Below are positions 1 through 11,859 of a stretch of 64,000 bases of DNA, piece by piece. A model generated the notes under the pieces. It searched no databases and was not told the DNA's origin. It saw nothing but the letters and a program-made list of their open reading frames with translations. The DNA lies in the NCBI RefSeq assembly GCF_018691265.1, contig NW_024881321.1, positions 26,075,698 to 26,139,697 on the forward strand, given 5' to 3'. Position numbers and translations under genes: made by a program. Positions within the stretch are counted from its first letter, which is position 1, and the number at the start of each line of letters is the position of its first letter. The DNA is from Tyto alba (Eukaryota > Chordata > Aves > Strigiformes > Tytonidae).

Positions 1-326
1 TGTTTAGCAAAACCAAAATGAAGGACAGTCTTTGTACACACAAGAAACCAGGCACAGGGCTGAATGTTTGTTGCTTCAAAATGTAGATAACTTTTTTCTT
101 GTTAAAGTTTGTAGTAAAATTAAAGCTATAATAAATAATACAACTTTGTGTAAAGTAGTAATTATACTATGTTGTATTTCTTTTCTGTGAAAAATATGTG
201 CACAAAATTAATGCATCTCATTAAAGTGGAATGTTGGTGAGAATGAATACAAACTAGAAGATGTGTCTCTGAGAGTAGAATAACTTACTAAACCATCTTT
301 GTGTGTGTGTTTGTGTATTAAACTAG

Positions 327-447
327 CTATACTCATCGTGTGGTTGGCAGTGGAATCAAAGCTCAGTCTGCAAATCCAGAAGTAAAAGTGAAGGGAACAG
401 ATCCTGTAATAAGTCAAATTATTGACAAGCTGAAACATATTATTCAG
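327..447 (+). CDS. Candidate internal coding exon of an unrecognised gene
   Basis: A GT/T-rich tract ending in AAACTAG precedes the block and CAG|GTAAGC follows it, so both splice sites fit consensus. Of the frames, the one starting at 328 is open to the donor: 40 codons, beginning YTHRVVGSGIKAQ and ending SQIIDKLKHIIQ. The exon completes a codon with its first base and ends in phase 0. The peptide is polar to amphipathic and its C-terminal half looks helical (DPVISQIIDKLKHIIQ). I do not recognise the family, so no function is given. The upstream part of the gene would lie left of this window and the next exon downstream, perhaps at 37750. The opposite-strand 76-codon open frame overlapping here has low-complexity composition and no splice support. 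An alternative is a chance open block; composition and the strong donor argue for an exon. Confidence 0.55.
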
Positions 448-1200
448 GTAAGCTGTTTTTACCTACAGATATAGTATAGTACTAAAGACCACTCTAGTAG
501 TGAAAATATTAATTTACTGTACGTTAAAGGTTAATTATTAATTCAAGTTACTGCTCAGTGCACATCAGCAGCAAAATACTGTTTGCTCATTGTCTCACTT
601 TAATTGTTAAAATTATTTAGTTAAAAAGTTTGCATATGGTAGATAAGTGTAGGAATTCAGACTCTGGCATCTGGGCCATCTGTACCTGTGAGCACCACAG
701 CTCAGCATCGCAGTGAGTGTACAGAGGCACAAACAATATAATTTAGGGATATTAACATATGTTTAAAAAATGATAGAACATCATTTCACTCTTTCATAAA
801 TCTAGGTTCTTTCTTATCTAGTCTTGCTGTGAGGTTTTTTGTTTAGATGCCAGATAGAAAATCTAGGAGGTTTGAACAAGAATATCATGTTTGCGAAAGG
901 AGATGGTGATCCTTACCTGATGTACATATCTGTGAGTTACTAAATTTAAGGCTTACAAGGCAGTCAATTTCAGTATGGTTCTGCACAATCACAGTATAGT
1001 AATGCGTTTTTAAGGATTATAAATATCTTTTGTTACATGCTGTAGCTATATGCACAGATAGCCAGAATTACAGGACAAAAACCTGATTCTACTGAAACCA
1101 ACAGTTATTTTGCTGACAACTCTGTATTTCAATTTAAAAACATAGGTTTTCACTCTAATCTGAACACACAGTGATAAGAAAAGTTCTAGTGACATTTCTT
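448..1200. other. AT-rich intron-like sequence
   Basis: This follows the GTAAGC donor directly. There is no open frame of interest, no recognisable repeat and no splice-site pair with an open frame between. It is probably the start of an intron if the exon at 327-447 is real. Confidence 0.5.
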
Positions 1201-1350
1201 GTCAGTGACCCATCTAACCCAGTATCCTCTCATCTGCCCTGGGAAAAGGAGAGGCTAATTAGGGAGGACATGCAAGCTTGGCATCTTTATGGTCTCTACT
1301 CCCCTTCTCTATCTCATTCCCCAAACATGAGAATTAGAGATATTCGTTCT
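1200..1350. repeat. Possible old CR1-like fragment
   Basis: The phrase around 'gacccatctaacccagtatc' resembles the diverged 3' portions of old avian CR1 copies. It is short and strongly eroded. The 69-codon plus-strand open frame across it has no coding support. Confidence 0.3.
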
Positions 1351-4300
1351 TCCTTGCCTAGTATACTTAGTTCCGTCTAAGGACTTGCTTTAATTTTGTT
1401 TTTCCATTTTCTTGGCAGCTTTTAAATACAGTTTCCCAAATGGTTTTTGGAGTTGAAATATTACTGATAGCTTAATGATAAACTCTCTCAGTTCTTATTT
1501 CTCTATTTCTGAAAAATAACTCTTCTCTGACAACAAAGGAAAGAGTGGTGAAATAGAAAAAAAAAAAAAAGAAAAAAACAGAAAAATTTCTTGTCCATCA
1601 TTAAGATTGTTTTCTGGGAGAAGTGGCATCCAGATTGAAGCTCAAAGGCAATCATTATTCCTTCCTACTTAAAAGAAATATCTTCTGTAGCCCTCTGGCT
1701 TCAGCATGCTTTTGTCTCTCTTTATTAAAATGGTGACTACAATGGTGAGAAAATGAATACAATTTTCCCTCCAAAGAGATGCTATGACTTAATTAAGAAC
1801 TACAAATTACTGTGCAAAGAAAAACATTGCAAGTCTTGCTGGATAAGTCTCAAGGTCTTTCATCTATCAGGAATGCCCTCCTTTGATATTAAAATTGCAC
1901 TGTACAGTTCATTGTGTTGTTTTCCTCTAGAGACTAGGAGTCTTGTTGTTTCCTCCTCAAGTGAGGATCTCAAAGGGTGAAATAGAACAACTCAGTTATA
2001 AGGTATTTCATTTTGAGAGCTTATTTGACCGTGTTCCAAAAGGCTAGAGAGGGTCTTGGGGAGAAGAACATACAATTTACATACTGCAAATATTACTAAT
2101 CTCCAAATACGTTATCTTTCTATGGGATAGTTTCCTTTCTTGCAGATCTGAGTATGGAAATAGGGTCAGGGGATAAAGAGAGCATCAAATTCCTCAGAGA
2201 CCCAACATAGAACTGCTTTTCCTCAGATAAAAGGGCTGAAGAAACTGCAGAAAAAGCTTTCTTCTGTAACATTTACTGCTTGGGAACGGAGGATGGGGAC
2301 CGTAAATTAGAGATACACATACAAAAGATCACCTTTTTGTCCTCTGTGATATGAAAAGGATGAATCACATACTGAGTTTATGATGGACAGATTAAATAAG
2401 GGGAGCTTAATGAATTGTGGTGTTGCCTCAGAGATTGACGGAGTCATACTTAAGTCTAGCACTCTTTGTAAGCGGTATTACTTCACTTCAAAAATTTGAA
2501 ACAGCTGATTTAGTAGAAAAAAATCATACTTGTCCTGTTTTTCAGAACTAATTCCTGAAATCTGTAAAAGTTTATTTATTTTAATTTAGCTTTAAGGTGA
2601 CACAGATTGGCAGGATGATATATACCTTGCTATTCATGGAGGCAACCATATATATTTCATAAAAATTCCATGTTACTGTAACCTTGCTTGCTAAACAAGT
2701 ACATTTTTGTTATTTGATTGTGTTTTGTATGTAGCCATTTGGTCTCTGTATTAGGAGAAAGGAAATGAGGGGTAATACAGGTTCATATGACTCTTCATCA
2801 GCTTTTAAACATCTCAAGATGCAGGATATCGAAGTAGCATTTCTCTCTGTCTCATGTTGTCATGATAGGATATGGTCCTTCCTTCTGTACCACAGTTGGA
2901 GCTCTGTTTAACAGTGGTAAATATAGCCTAATTTTGTTTTGCTTGTACAGGCTGTCATGGTACCAAGGCATTCAGGACTGAACAGTCTGCCACTTTTTAA
3001 ATACCAATATGCGGCAAAGAATCAGAAGCTTTGCTTCTGGTACTTTCCGCAGCAAAAATGGTGAAATAGACTGAAATGTATTTTAATCAGTGATAACCTG
3101 TGACATTTGTTTGCGTCAGGGGTGGAATTCAGTTCTTTCATCAGGCACCCACATTAGGTGTTTAAGCTTCCCTTATACGTAGATATAGCCCCTGGACCTT
3201 AGAGAGCTGTTCGTTTGGACATATGTAAATGTGTGCTTCTTGATAAGAACAGTAGTTCTTTAGTCTTGCACATTATGAAAGGAGTTTGGGTACATTGCCC
3301 ACATGTTGGCATCTGCACTGTAGTCACCTGCAGTTTCGTGTCTGGTCTGAAGCATTTCACCCTTGTGTCATCTTTCTGAGCCTTTTCAAGAGGTTGTCAG
3401 TTTGAACACACAAACTAGAAATGTATAATTTTCTAAATAGAAATATTTAGCATATACAAACATTTATATATACATAAACATACACATTTGGGGAGATCTT
3501 AAAAAAATATGATTTTATGATTATATATTATTTTCTAATGGTTAAAAAAAGATGATTAAACAATAGAAGGACTAATTTGAAGAGGATGACCACTTTTGCA
3601 TTTAGAATACATAATTTCAGTCAGATTGAAGAATATATCCTGATTACATTTTGTCCTTCCAGATCAAAAAAAGTAACTCTCTCTATTAAATCCAGGGTAG
3701 AAAAACTGTTAGAAGGCTTCATTGCTTTTTGAAACCTTCTTTTCTCTTTGTCATCAAAGCAGATGACCTCTTTTCTCACCAGTTACACTAAATTTCCTTT
3801 CTTACTTTCAAGAATCCCAGCATAAAGGCAAGAACGTGACTATTCTGAGATGCAAAGGGAGACACCATTTGAGGGAGGGTCCAGTGAGCTCTCAGAAAAT
3901 CGGACTGTACATATTTATTGTATAAATGACTAAATATTATCAGATAGCAAAAGAAGAACAGATATCTTAAAGATGCCTGCCTGCTCATCTTTAATGTGTA
4001 CATAAGAAAACAGATAAAAGACCATTCTGCCCTGCATGCAGAAAAGAACAGGTGTTTCTTAGTATCTCCTCTTTTCTTGCAAGGTAGATATACATGTGCA
4101 TAAAAATCCCAAGAAAAGAATCAGCTTTAAAATACGTAAACATACAATGCTTAAAAATACTGTTTTCCAGGTTCCATTCAGTTAAAAACTTTAAACCACT
4201 GACATCAAACTTGTTGCATAAATGACAGTATCTCTTCCCAGCAGGCTGTAATTTCTGGGCACTTCTTTGTGAGAGGCTCACAGTAATCCTCCTTCTTTTC

Positions 4301-5500
4301 CTGTAAATTGTGGATTTACCAGAAATCAATAGAACTTTTTGATTCCATTGGACCCTGACTGTTATAATCTGTGCTCTGGACTCCATGGGTTTGTATTCAC
4401 AGCAACAAGGTGCAATTAGAGGAACTAACACGAACTCTGCTGAACCAGTCAGTGCTGAAAATGACTTGACAAAGTCACCTTCTTTTGTAAAAATCCTTAC
4501 TTGTACAAACTGGTGTTTTGGAGCGTTTTAAATGATGGGCTCTTCTTCATTCATTTATCTTCACGGTAGGCAAATAATGGGTTCAGTGCATAGTCTCTTA
4601 TGTATTGCAATCTGCAGCTATCACTCTAATAGGCAATCATGATAAGCAAAGTCAGTTGCACATGGAAGCAATAATAATGGTAATTATTTTTCTTTCTTTC
4701 CCTATAATTTAAAAACGTGATTAATTTGTCTTTTCTGCAAGTGCAAATGCTGAGGTTATGAAGTAAGTATGATATTTTGGTGCTGTGATTACAGACAATT
4801 CAACCTTGGTCATTTCAATGTATTTCTTCTTTCACAAGACAATCTCAAAAAGATACTGCTTTTGAAAATGATAGATGTTACTTGGAGCTCATATTTACAG
4901 GTGAAATAGACTTTCTAATCTTAGGAAATCCTGTCATAGTAGAAAATACCCCTATGTCTGTCTGTTTCTCTATGTAAATTAGGCAGACCAAATCTCCTTC
5001 TGGAGATCTCTAGAGGCACCTGCTACTCTGGAACTACTGCAAATTTAAATGCTTCTATTAAGATAAATAATTTCCTATTTCTAGGCGCAGCAAAATATGT
5101 GCCTAAACTTATTTGGAACGAATCCCATTTTATATTGCTATGCCACTGGATTGCTAGCTGATACACATAAAATAATATTTATTTTCTCCACAAAGGGTGG
5201 AAAACTGTCACTAATGGAGGTGCCACCTACATCCTTTAAATTAATAGAGGCCACTACTACTTCACAAGACATTTCATGTAGGTGACAATCTAATTTTTAC
5301 TTTACTACTGGTCATTACTATGATATGGTAAACATTGTGTTTCGCTATACCATCATTTACCCACTTACCTTGCTCAAAAAGTTTACAAAACTAGTGGGGT
5401 GAGATTTTGTTTTGACACTGATTTGTCATACTAACAACTAAACTTTCCAGCTGTGATTTTTAAAGCTTTTATCAATGTTCCACAGCACTGGAAAAATAAT
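1351..5500. other. AT-rich noncoding DNA, no assigned features
   Basis: It contains an A-rich run near 1557-1580 and short AT tracts around 3440-3480. Open frames on both strands (for example 3991-4431 minus, 146 codons) have composition expected of chance and no domain I recognise. A good acceptor at 2950 is followed by a phase-0 open stretch ending in TGA at 3062-3064; this is treated under findings. Confidence 0.6.
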
Positions 5501-5692
5501 ACGTGTATTCACAAAAGCTATTCAAGTACATATTGAAAATTGTGATAGAATACATTACCTGAGTCCTCATCTGCACATACAAAGAACCATGTTTTTACGT
5601 GTATTCACAAAAGCTATTCAAGTACATATTGAAAATTGTGATAGAATACATTACCTGAGTCCTCATCTGCACATACAAAGAACCATGTTTTT
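5501..5692. repeat. Perfect 96-bp tandem duplication (two copies)
   Basis: Positions 5501-5596 and 5597-5692 are identical base for base as read. Each unit runs from ACGTGTATTC to CCATGTTTTT. Because 96 is a multiple of three, the overlapping 88-codon open frame (5475-5741) repeats its 32-residue unit in phase. That is a consequence of unit length and not evidence of coding. The surrounding DNA is unique and AT-rich, so this looks like a single recent duplication event or a collapse/expansion artefact of assembly. Confidence 0.97.
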
Positions 5693-6560
5693 AAATTATT
5701 CACGTGCAAGATGTGGCACTTGCGGTTGTGCTTCCCTTTGATCACTGATATCAAATTTGTGCCTTCTTTAGTGTTATGTTAATCATCTAATAGTTAAAAT
5801 CCCTATGCTTCTTAGATTAGTTCAAACTGCTGTATAAATTTAACAAATTATACATTCTGATGACTCTGTTGATGTCTGAAATGCAATTCTTTCTCATGGA
5901 ATAAGTGAATTCTCAAGAGTACAGCATTTAGCAGTCTCAGATGCATAGGGCTTTAGTTTGATACATTCTTCAGTAACATGCTCTTGGAGACTCACTTTCA
6001 AAATGCTTTTTTCCTTTCTCTTCTTAAATGTTTTTCTGTTGGTATGTTGTATCCTGATCTTTGCACCGTTCAATAACAGGTACCCTACAGAGGTAATTGG
6101 GAAGCAAAATTTCAGTACACTTTGTGCAACAGCCATTGAACATTCGCTGGTGTTAGAATTGCTTTCAGCTGTGTTTGCTCCTAAACTGCCTATTATTATT
6201 TTTGTTGAAATAGGAAAAACTGCCTCACAAGTTTTGTTTTGTTTCTCACGTTGCAAATGTGTATCTAAATGTTAATTTTGCTTTGGATTTAATTTTTATT
6301 GCCTTTTTCACTTTTTAGTTTCTTCCAAAGTTCGAACAATCCTGCAGCTACATAACTGCTCAGAATCTTAATTATGTTAATTTTTTCCCTGGTGATTTGT
6401 TGGCTCTCCCTTTCATATTTGATGTGTTGACGCCTTCTTTTGTTTTACTTCTGGAATTAACACAATGTTACTGTCTTTTTAAAATCAGTCCCTTGGACCA
6501 ATTCTATGTTTGGCAAGAGTATTAGAGTGATGTGTCATATTAGGGTACTCCTACTTGACG
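5693..6560. other. AT-rich noncoding DNA
   Basis: Overlapping open frames of 105 (plus) and 120 (minus) codons at 5894-6275 mirror each other on opposite strands and have no recognisable domain. No repeat is assigned. Confidence 0.55.
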
Positions 6561-7058
6561 GAGTAGGGTTCGGGCTGGACTAGAGTTCCTGTTCATTTTG
6601 GCAGCGGGAGGAGCTGCAGCCCCCTGAGACCCCAGGGGCTCCCCAGGTCCCAGTGCCCTCACCTGTGTGCGGGGGCGGGGGGAGCACAGCTGGAGGGCTG
6701 GGCCCGGATTGGCCGATATCCCATGTCATGTGACATTGTGCTCACTATATAAAGGCAGGAGTGGGCTGGGAGGGGCTCTCACTTCTGGGAGTGTGGCTGT
6801 GGTGCCTTTGTGTTGGGGATTGCTGGCTGGGAGCAGGCGGGTGTTGGTTGGTTGGTGGGTGGGTGGTAAGCAGCTGTGTTGTACATTACCCGCTGATACT
6901 GCTGTCAGTGTGTTGTTCTGTTACTGTTATTAAACTGTTTTTATCTCAACCCGCGAGTCTCCCTTTGCCCCTCCAATTCCCTCCCCATTCCCAAGTGGGG
7001 GGAGGGTGGGTGAGAGACTGTGTGGCGTTTAGCTGCTGACCAGGCTCAAACCATGACA
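6561..7058 (+). mobile_element. Solo LTR, family D (endogenous retrovirus), plus orientation
   Basis: This GC-rich block of about 498 bp aligns over its whole length with the minus-strand block at 55944-56442. It shares the GGGCTGGACTAGAGTTCC start region, a promoter with TATATAAA, an ATTAAA signal after CTGTTATT, and the 3' terminus GGCTCAAACCATGACA. The first bases are diverged (GA where the sister has TG), and no matching target duplication is visible (flanks TGACG and GAAGG). No internal retroviral sequence adjoins it, so it is a solo LTR. Its 88- and 92-codon open frames lie inside the LTR and are not genes. It is less well preserved at its 5' edge than the 55.9 kb copy. Confidence 0.85.
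6726..6753 (+). promoter_or_regulatory. LTR D promoter: TCATGTGA E-box and TATATAAA box
   Basis: TCATGTGA at 6726-6733 lies 12 bp upstream of TATATAAA at 6746-6753, and a GATTGGC inverted CCAAT-type box lies about 20 bp further upstream. The same arrangement is kept in the opposite-strand copy near 56249-56276. These are sequence matches only; activity is inferred. Confidence 0.5.
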
Positions 7059-8930
7059 GAAGGCTGTTTCATATTTGTTGTGTGAACTGCTCCTGTCTAT
7101 TGTCACATGTATGGAGAGCTGACATCACACAATATTGTCTTGAGCTCCCTCTGACTGCTAGCTGGTGCTAAAGAAATGTTAAATACTTGAGTATTACTAT
7201 TGAAAGTAAGATATTGGCGTATTTTCTATAAAGATATTAAACAGCTAGTAATAAGATGGGAAATTATATTCTGAGTTTCACCTTTCTCCTTTTAAAACAC
7301 ACTTCAACTTCCAGCCTCAAAAATACACATTAGAGCACAAGATCACTGAAGCTTTTGTGTTTCTTGAGAGTGAAAAGTTTTTCTTCACAGTTCTGTAATG
7401 ATAATGAAAGGTATATGCCCTTTTAGTTGCTTGCAAAGGTGGTCTTTCTGGATTTGTAAGTCAAAATGCTAAGTTATATGAACATTCTGAGGTGACCCTA
7501 CGTCCTGGAAAATTATGTGTAAACCCAAACCTACATATGGTTTACAAGTGGAAGGCAGAGAAGGATAAAATGATTAGGAGGGCATGAAGTTGAGCCTGTG
7601 CATCTCCTAGTGCTGGGTTGCCAAGGGGGTAAATAGAGAAGAACAGATCACCAGCCACATAGTCCTCCTTTGTCAGTAATTTAAATAAAAACCCAATAAT
7701 CTTTTTCCTGGTTTGTTTTGTTTTTCATTAATTAGCTTACCAAAGTTATTAAAGGCTAATTGGAGTACCATGTTTTTACCACAAATGATCATCATATTTG
7801 TGTAGTATCTTTTTAAATAAGATTTCTGCTTAAATTAAAAGCTTTTGATTTCTCTTACTGTGAATAACACAGGGGAAATAGTGTAATTTTACAGAGATTT
7901 CTAGAACTAAGTTTAAGGTTCAAATTTGTGTAAAACTCTAAATCATGAGCTAATTAAAAAAAATTAAAATGCCTAACATTTGTATTTTTGCTATTTTTAA
8001 TTCTTCTGTTGCTTATAAAGCACTGCACAGTACACAGTGAGAAAGTACTCATTGATGCAACAGAGATACACTATTAATTCTTATCCATTTAGTGCAGACA
8101 ACAGTGACACAGAAAACAAAACAGCCTTTTCTATCTATGTAGGTGGATAGTGACACTAACCGAAGTATTTGTTATGGCGCAGATGGTCTCTACAAAAGCC
8201 TATTTTGTACCTAAATTGCTTGATGCTGTAGTTGGTAAAAACCGCTTGTGTTAAGGTTTCTTAGCAAAACAGGAACATTGTCCTATCTTCTCATTTGAAG
8301 TACAATATTAAGTGAATAAGAGATTTGAGATTTTAGAAGAGTTATAACAAACAGTAAAATATAGGGCACAAATTTTGTTATGTTTACTTTAGAAAATCTG
8401 ATCTACTTTAATATTTACAAAACTGTGCAAAGGAAATTATTTTTTCCTGTTCATCATTTATTCTCACTGAATCTCTTGAAAAAGAGTTTATGTTTTATTT
8501 TTTAAAACTTTCTTTCAAACTTCCCATAACTTTGGCTATAGTTCTCAATGAAAACAGGCGGTTTTGACCCCTCACACCATGGAAGTAGTAAAAATTCTGA
8601 AAGCAAAAAGGAGCTTCTGATGCCCCTAATTCCCAATCTCAATTTAGAAAAGGAAAGAAATATATATATATATAGATACATAATAGGACAGACTAGAGAT
8701 TTCAAGGGGGCTTCAGGGCCCTGATGCACTAGTCACAATGGTATTCACTCAACCTCTCATTAACTTTGTTGGGCTCCACAGAAGCATAGGGATCAGTCTG
8801 TGAAGGCTGGACATTTTTGCTTTGTTTTGTAACTTCATCAGAGAATAGAAAATCCTTTCTTTTTCCAGTAATGTAGTATCCCATTAGTTATATAGGTGTA
8901 TTCGACAAATTGCATAGTGTATGTCATTGG
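7059..8930. other. AT-rich noncoding DNA
   Basis: Nothing beyond a short (AT)n run at about 8661-8674 is seen. There is no assigned transposon and no coding signal. Confidence 0.55.
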
Positions 8931-8935
8931 ACACA
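8931..8935. repeat. Target-site duplication ACACA (left copy)
   Basis: It pairs with ACACA at 9958-9962 on the other side of the solo LTR and defines the LTR ends exactly. Confidence 0.8.
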
Positions 8936-9957
8936 TGTTGCGGTTTTATCCCAGAGGGCAACTGAGCACCATGCAGCCCTTCACTCACCCCTTTGCCCTA
9001 TCAGGAATGAGAAGGAGAAAATGAAGGAAAAATGGCTCATAGAATCAATCTAAGGACAGGGAGCAGTAGCTCACTCATAACAGTCACGGTTAAAAGAGAC
9101 TCATTACGTGAAGAAAACATCACTTTAATTCAGATGTTAATAACGACAACACTTAACAGACAAGGTGGGACAGTAAGAAGTAGTGCCACCACATCCAAAA
9201 CACTTCCCCCCACCCCTCCCTTCTTCCTTGGGCTCAGCTCTGCTCCAGTCTCCCTACCTCCTTCCCCAGCAGCGCAGGGAGCAGGAGATGGGAGTTACAC
9301 TCAGCTTGCTGCTCCTTCCTTCTCAGGAGGTGGGGTGAATGCCACACATTCCTCCCCTGCTCCACGTGTCTCGCTTCTCACTGGAGACAGTCCTCCATGA
9401 ACCTTCTCTGGTGTGAGTCCTCCCCACAGGATGCAGCCATTCCCATGCTTATCCAGCGTGGGTCACCCCCATGTGTTGCAGTCCTCCCAGCGCTGAACTC
9501 AAACAGCAAGGGCATCTTCTCCCCTCAGAGTCCCAGCTTCCTTTAAGTGCAGATGCCTGTCCTGGAGCAGGCTTCTTCACAGGTTTCAGGTTGACCTCTA
9601 CTCTACTGTGGCCCCCCCATGGCAGGGTGGGTGGCCCTGCTGTCTCACCATGGGATACAAGACTCTTTGCTCCGGTGTACCTCCTCCACTTCCTCCTCCC
9701 TGCCTCCCTTTCTTCCTCCTTTCCTTCCTTCCTGGGTGTTTGTCTTTCTCACAAGTCCCCCAACCCCCTTCTCAAGTTCCTCTTCTTAAATATGTTATCA
9801 CAGAGTTGCAGCCACTGTCGCTAATTGGCTCAGCCTCAGCCAGAGACGGGTCTGACTTGGAGCTGGGGGAGGTTTTGAGAAGCTTCTCACAGGGGCCATT
9901 GCTGTAGCCCGGTCCCCACCCCCCAAAAAAAAACCTGCACCACAGAAACTCAACACA
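8936..9957 (-). mobile_element. Solo LTR, family A, minus orientation, with target duplication
   Basis: On the minus strand the element begins TGTGTTGAGTTTCTGTGG and ends in ACCGCAACA, giving TG...CA termini over 1022 bp. A 5-bp direct repeat ACACA flanks it at 8931-8935 and 9958-9962. It shares the family-A promoter block (GAGAAGCTTCTC, then a CCAATT-type box and a TATTTAAGAAG box) and the AATTAAAGTGATGTT-like 3' region with the LTRs at 9982, 11860 and 60979. No internal provirus sequence is present. The open frames within it (for example 9032-9400 and 9471-9824) are LTR sequence. Confidence 0.9.
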
Positions 9958-9976
9958 ACACATTGCCAGATTTTTA

Positions 9977-9981
9977 ACTAG
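9977..9981. repeat. Target-site duplication ACTAG (left copy)
   Basis: It pairs with 10975-10979. The 14 bp between this repeat and the preceding ACACA repeat are the only original DNA left between two LTRs. Confidence 0.8.
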
Positions 9982-10974
9982 TATCGTGGTTTAAGCCCAG
10001 CAGGCAACTGAGCACCACATATCTCCTCACTCACTCCTCCTACCTGGTGGGATGGGGAAGAGAAAATACAACAAAAGGCTTGGGGACTGAGACAAGGACA
10101 GGGAGAGATGACTCAATGATTATGGTCACTGGCAAAAGACAGACTCGATTTGCGAAAAAAAGAACATCAATTTAATTTGAACACCACCACCACTAATTTA
10201 CCAATCAGAGTAGGACAGTGAGAAATACAACGTCTTAAAAACACCTTCCCCACAGCCCTCCTTTCCAGGAAAAGTTTTGCTCACAATTTCTCTGCCGCCT
10301 TCCCTCCAGCAGTGCAGGGGGGCAAGGAATGGCGTTACAGTCAGTTCATCACCCATTGTTTCTGCTGCTCCTTCCTCCTTACAGAGGAGACTCCTCAAAC
10401 TCTTCCCCTGATCCAGTGTGGGGTCCCTCTCATGGGACACAGTCCGCCATGAACTTCTCTGATGTGAGTCCTTCCCACAGGCTGCAGCTCTTCACAAACT
10501 GCTCCAGCGTGGGTCCCTTCCATGGGCTGTAGTCCTTCCAGTGACAAACTGTTCCAGCATGGGCTTCCCTCAGAATCACAGCCTTCTTTGGGTGCAGCCT
10601 CCCGCTCCAGAATGGTGTCCTCCATGGCTGTGGGTGGGCATCTGCTCCACTGTAGACCTCCATGGGCTGCAGGGGGGGTGGCCCTGCCCTCTCACCATAG
10701 GATGATGGGGAGTCTTTGTCTAGCATACCTACACCCCTCCTCCTCCTCCTTTCTTCAAGTGAACTCAGTGTTTGCATAGGTATTTCCCTAACTCCCCCTC
10801 CTCCTTTTCAAGTTCTCCTTCTTAAATACACTCTCGCAGAGACGCAGCCACCGTTGCTAATTGGCTTGGCTTTGGCCGGAGGTGGGTACAACTTGTAGCC
10901 GTGGGAGCTTCTAGAAGCTTCTCACAGGTGGCCACTGCTGTAGCCCCTATCATGCCATATACAAATCTAACACA
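9982..10974 (-). mobile_element. Second solo LTR, family A, minus orientation, with its own target duplication
   Basis: This 993-bp LTR starts only 24 bp after the preceding LTR. A different 5-bp repeat, ACTAG, flanks it at 9977-9981 and 10975-10979, so it is an independent insertion and not a tandem duplicate. On the minus strand it begins TGTGTTAGATTTG. The opposite terminus reads TATCGTGG on the plus strand, so the expected CA end is mutated to TA. It carries a complete GAAnnTTCnnGAA array (10909-10921). Open frames inside (10198-10898, both strands) are not genes. Confidence 0.9.
10909..10921 (-). promoter_or_regulatory. Heat-shock-element-like array in LTR
   Basis: The plus strand reads TTCTAGAAGCTTC, which is three alternating TTC/GAA pentamer cores spaced by two bases, the HSF1 consensus layout. 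It sits upstream of the TATA-like box of this minus-strand LTR. Confidence 0.4.
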
Positions 10975-10979
10975 ACTAG

Positions 10980-11859
10980 CTAGCCAGTTTGGGAGAATCT
11001 CTCATCTGAAATGGCTTGGGATCTTTTGGGGACATATGTGCTTTTTTGTTGTTATAAATAAGGGATAAGCTTCCTAAAATTTATTTTCTATGTCAGTTGT
11101 ATTAAAGGGAGAGGAAGCTGACAGTGTCTAATTTCATATTTTATTTGCATAGCTTATTTAACCACTGTGATGTCATGTGAGGAGGGAGAAGAAAAGCAGT
11201 ATAGGAAATGCACTTAATTTTGTGTGAGTGCCAGTTTAACAACTGACTTGTCTCTGAATACTTTTGGTAGACAGTTGTTTTAGTGAGAGCTATTGTGGAT
11301 TACTTTTGCTGTTGGCCTTCCCATTTAGAGAATCAATTGTTGTGCAATGGCAACCATGCCACTTAGCATATAATCAACTAGAAAGGAGTTTAGGAATTCA
11401 GCTTGCAAGTGCCCTGACTAATGGGATCTAGATTTGTGTAAAGAGTCTTTCTTATGTCTGAAGAACCACATCCTTCTTTGCTCACGTGGAACAATAATTG
11501 GACTTTGTAGAGATGCATACAAGCCTCAGCTACTTGCAGTTTAAAAAACATTATTCATTCTGTTTTTTACATTCACAGGTCAGGTTGACAGTGAACCAAA
11601 ATGCAAGTGATATGTCTATAATAGACAATAAACCAGGAAGGACATATCCTACTAATAGATTTTTTTAAATGACATTAGCATTCACTGGTATTTATCACAT
11701 TAGGTATAATAAAATTATCACTAATCTGATTAGACTTTACTACAGTAGAGTGAATCTTACCTAAAGTAGTAAGTTTTGGGACTCCCCTAGATCATTTAGC
11801 TACAATCTGCTAACTACACGGGAATACATACATGTCTGGTATTGTGAAATCTGAATATC
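10980..11859. other. Unique AT-rich DNA between LTRs
   Basis: No repeat is assigned. A good acceptor (TTTTTTACATTCACAG) ends at 11578 and is followed by an open phase-0 stretch, but no donor precedes the stop codon. Confidence 0.5.

Noticed and set aside
3991..4431. 146-codon minus-strand open frame
   Set aside because: No recognisable domain or promoter context; isolated in AT-rich DNA.
5475..5741. Repeat protein encoded by the 96-bp duplication
   Set aside because: In-phase repetition follows from 96 being divisible by three; there is no other coding evidence.
8936..10974. One tandemly duplicated LTR
   Set aside because: The two LTRs are flanked by different pentamers (ACACA and ACTAG), so they are separate insertions.
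11579..11668. Candidate exon after a strong acceptor
   Set aside because: Frame opens in phase 0 (VRLTVNQNASDM) but reaches a stop with no credible donor or polyadenylation signal.
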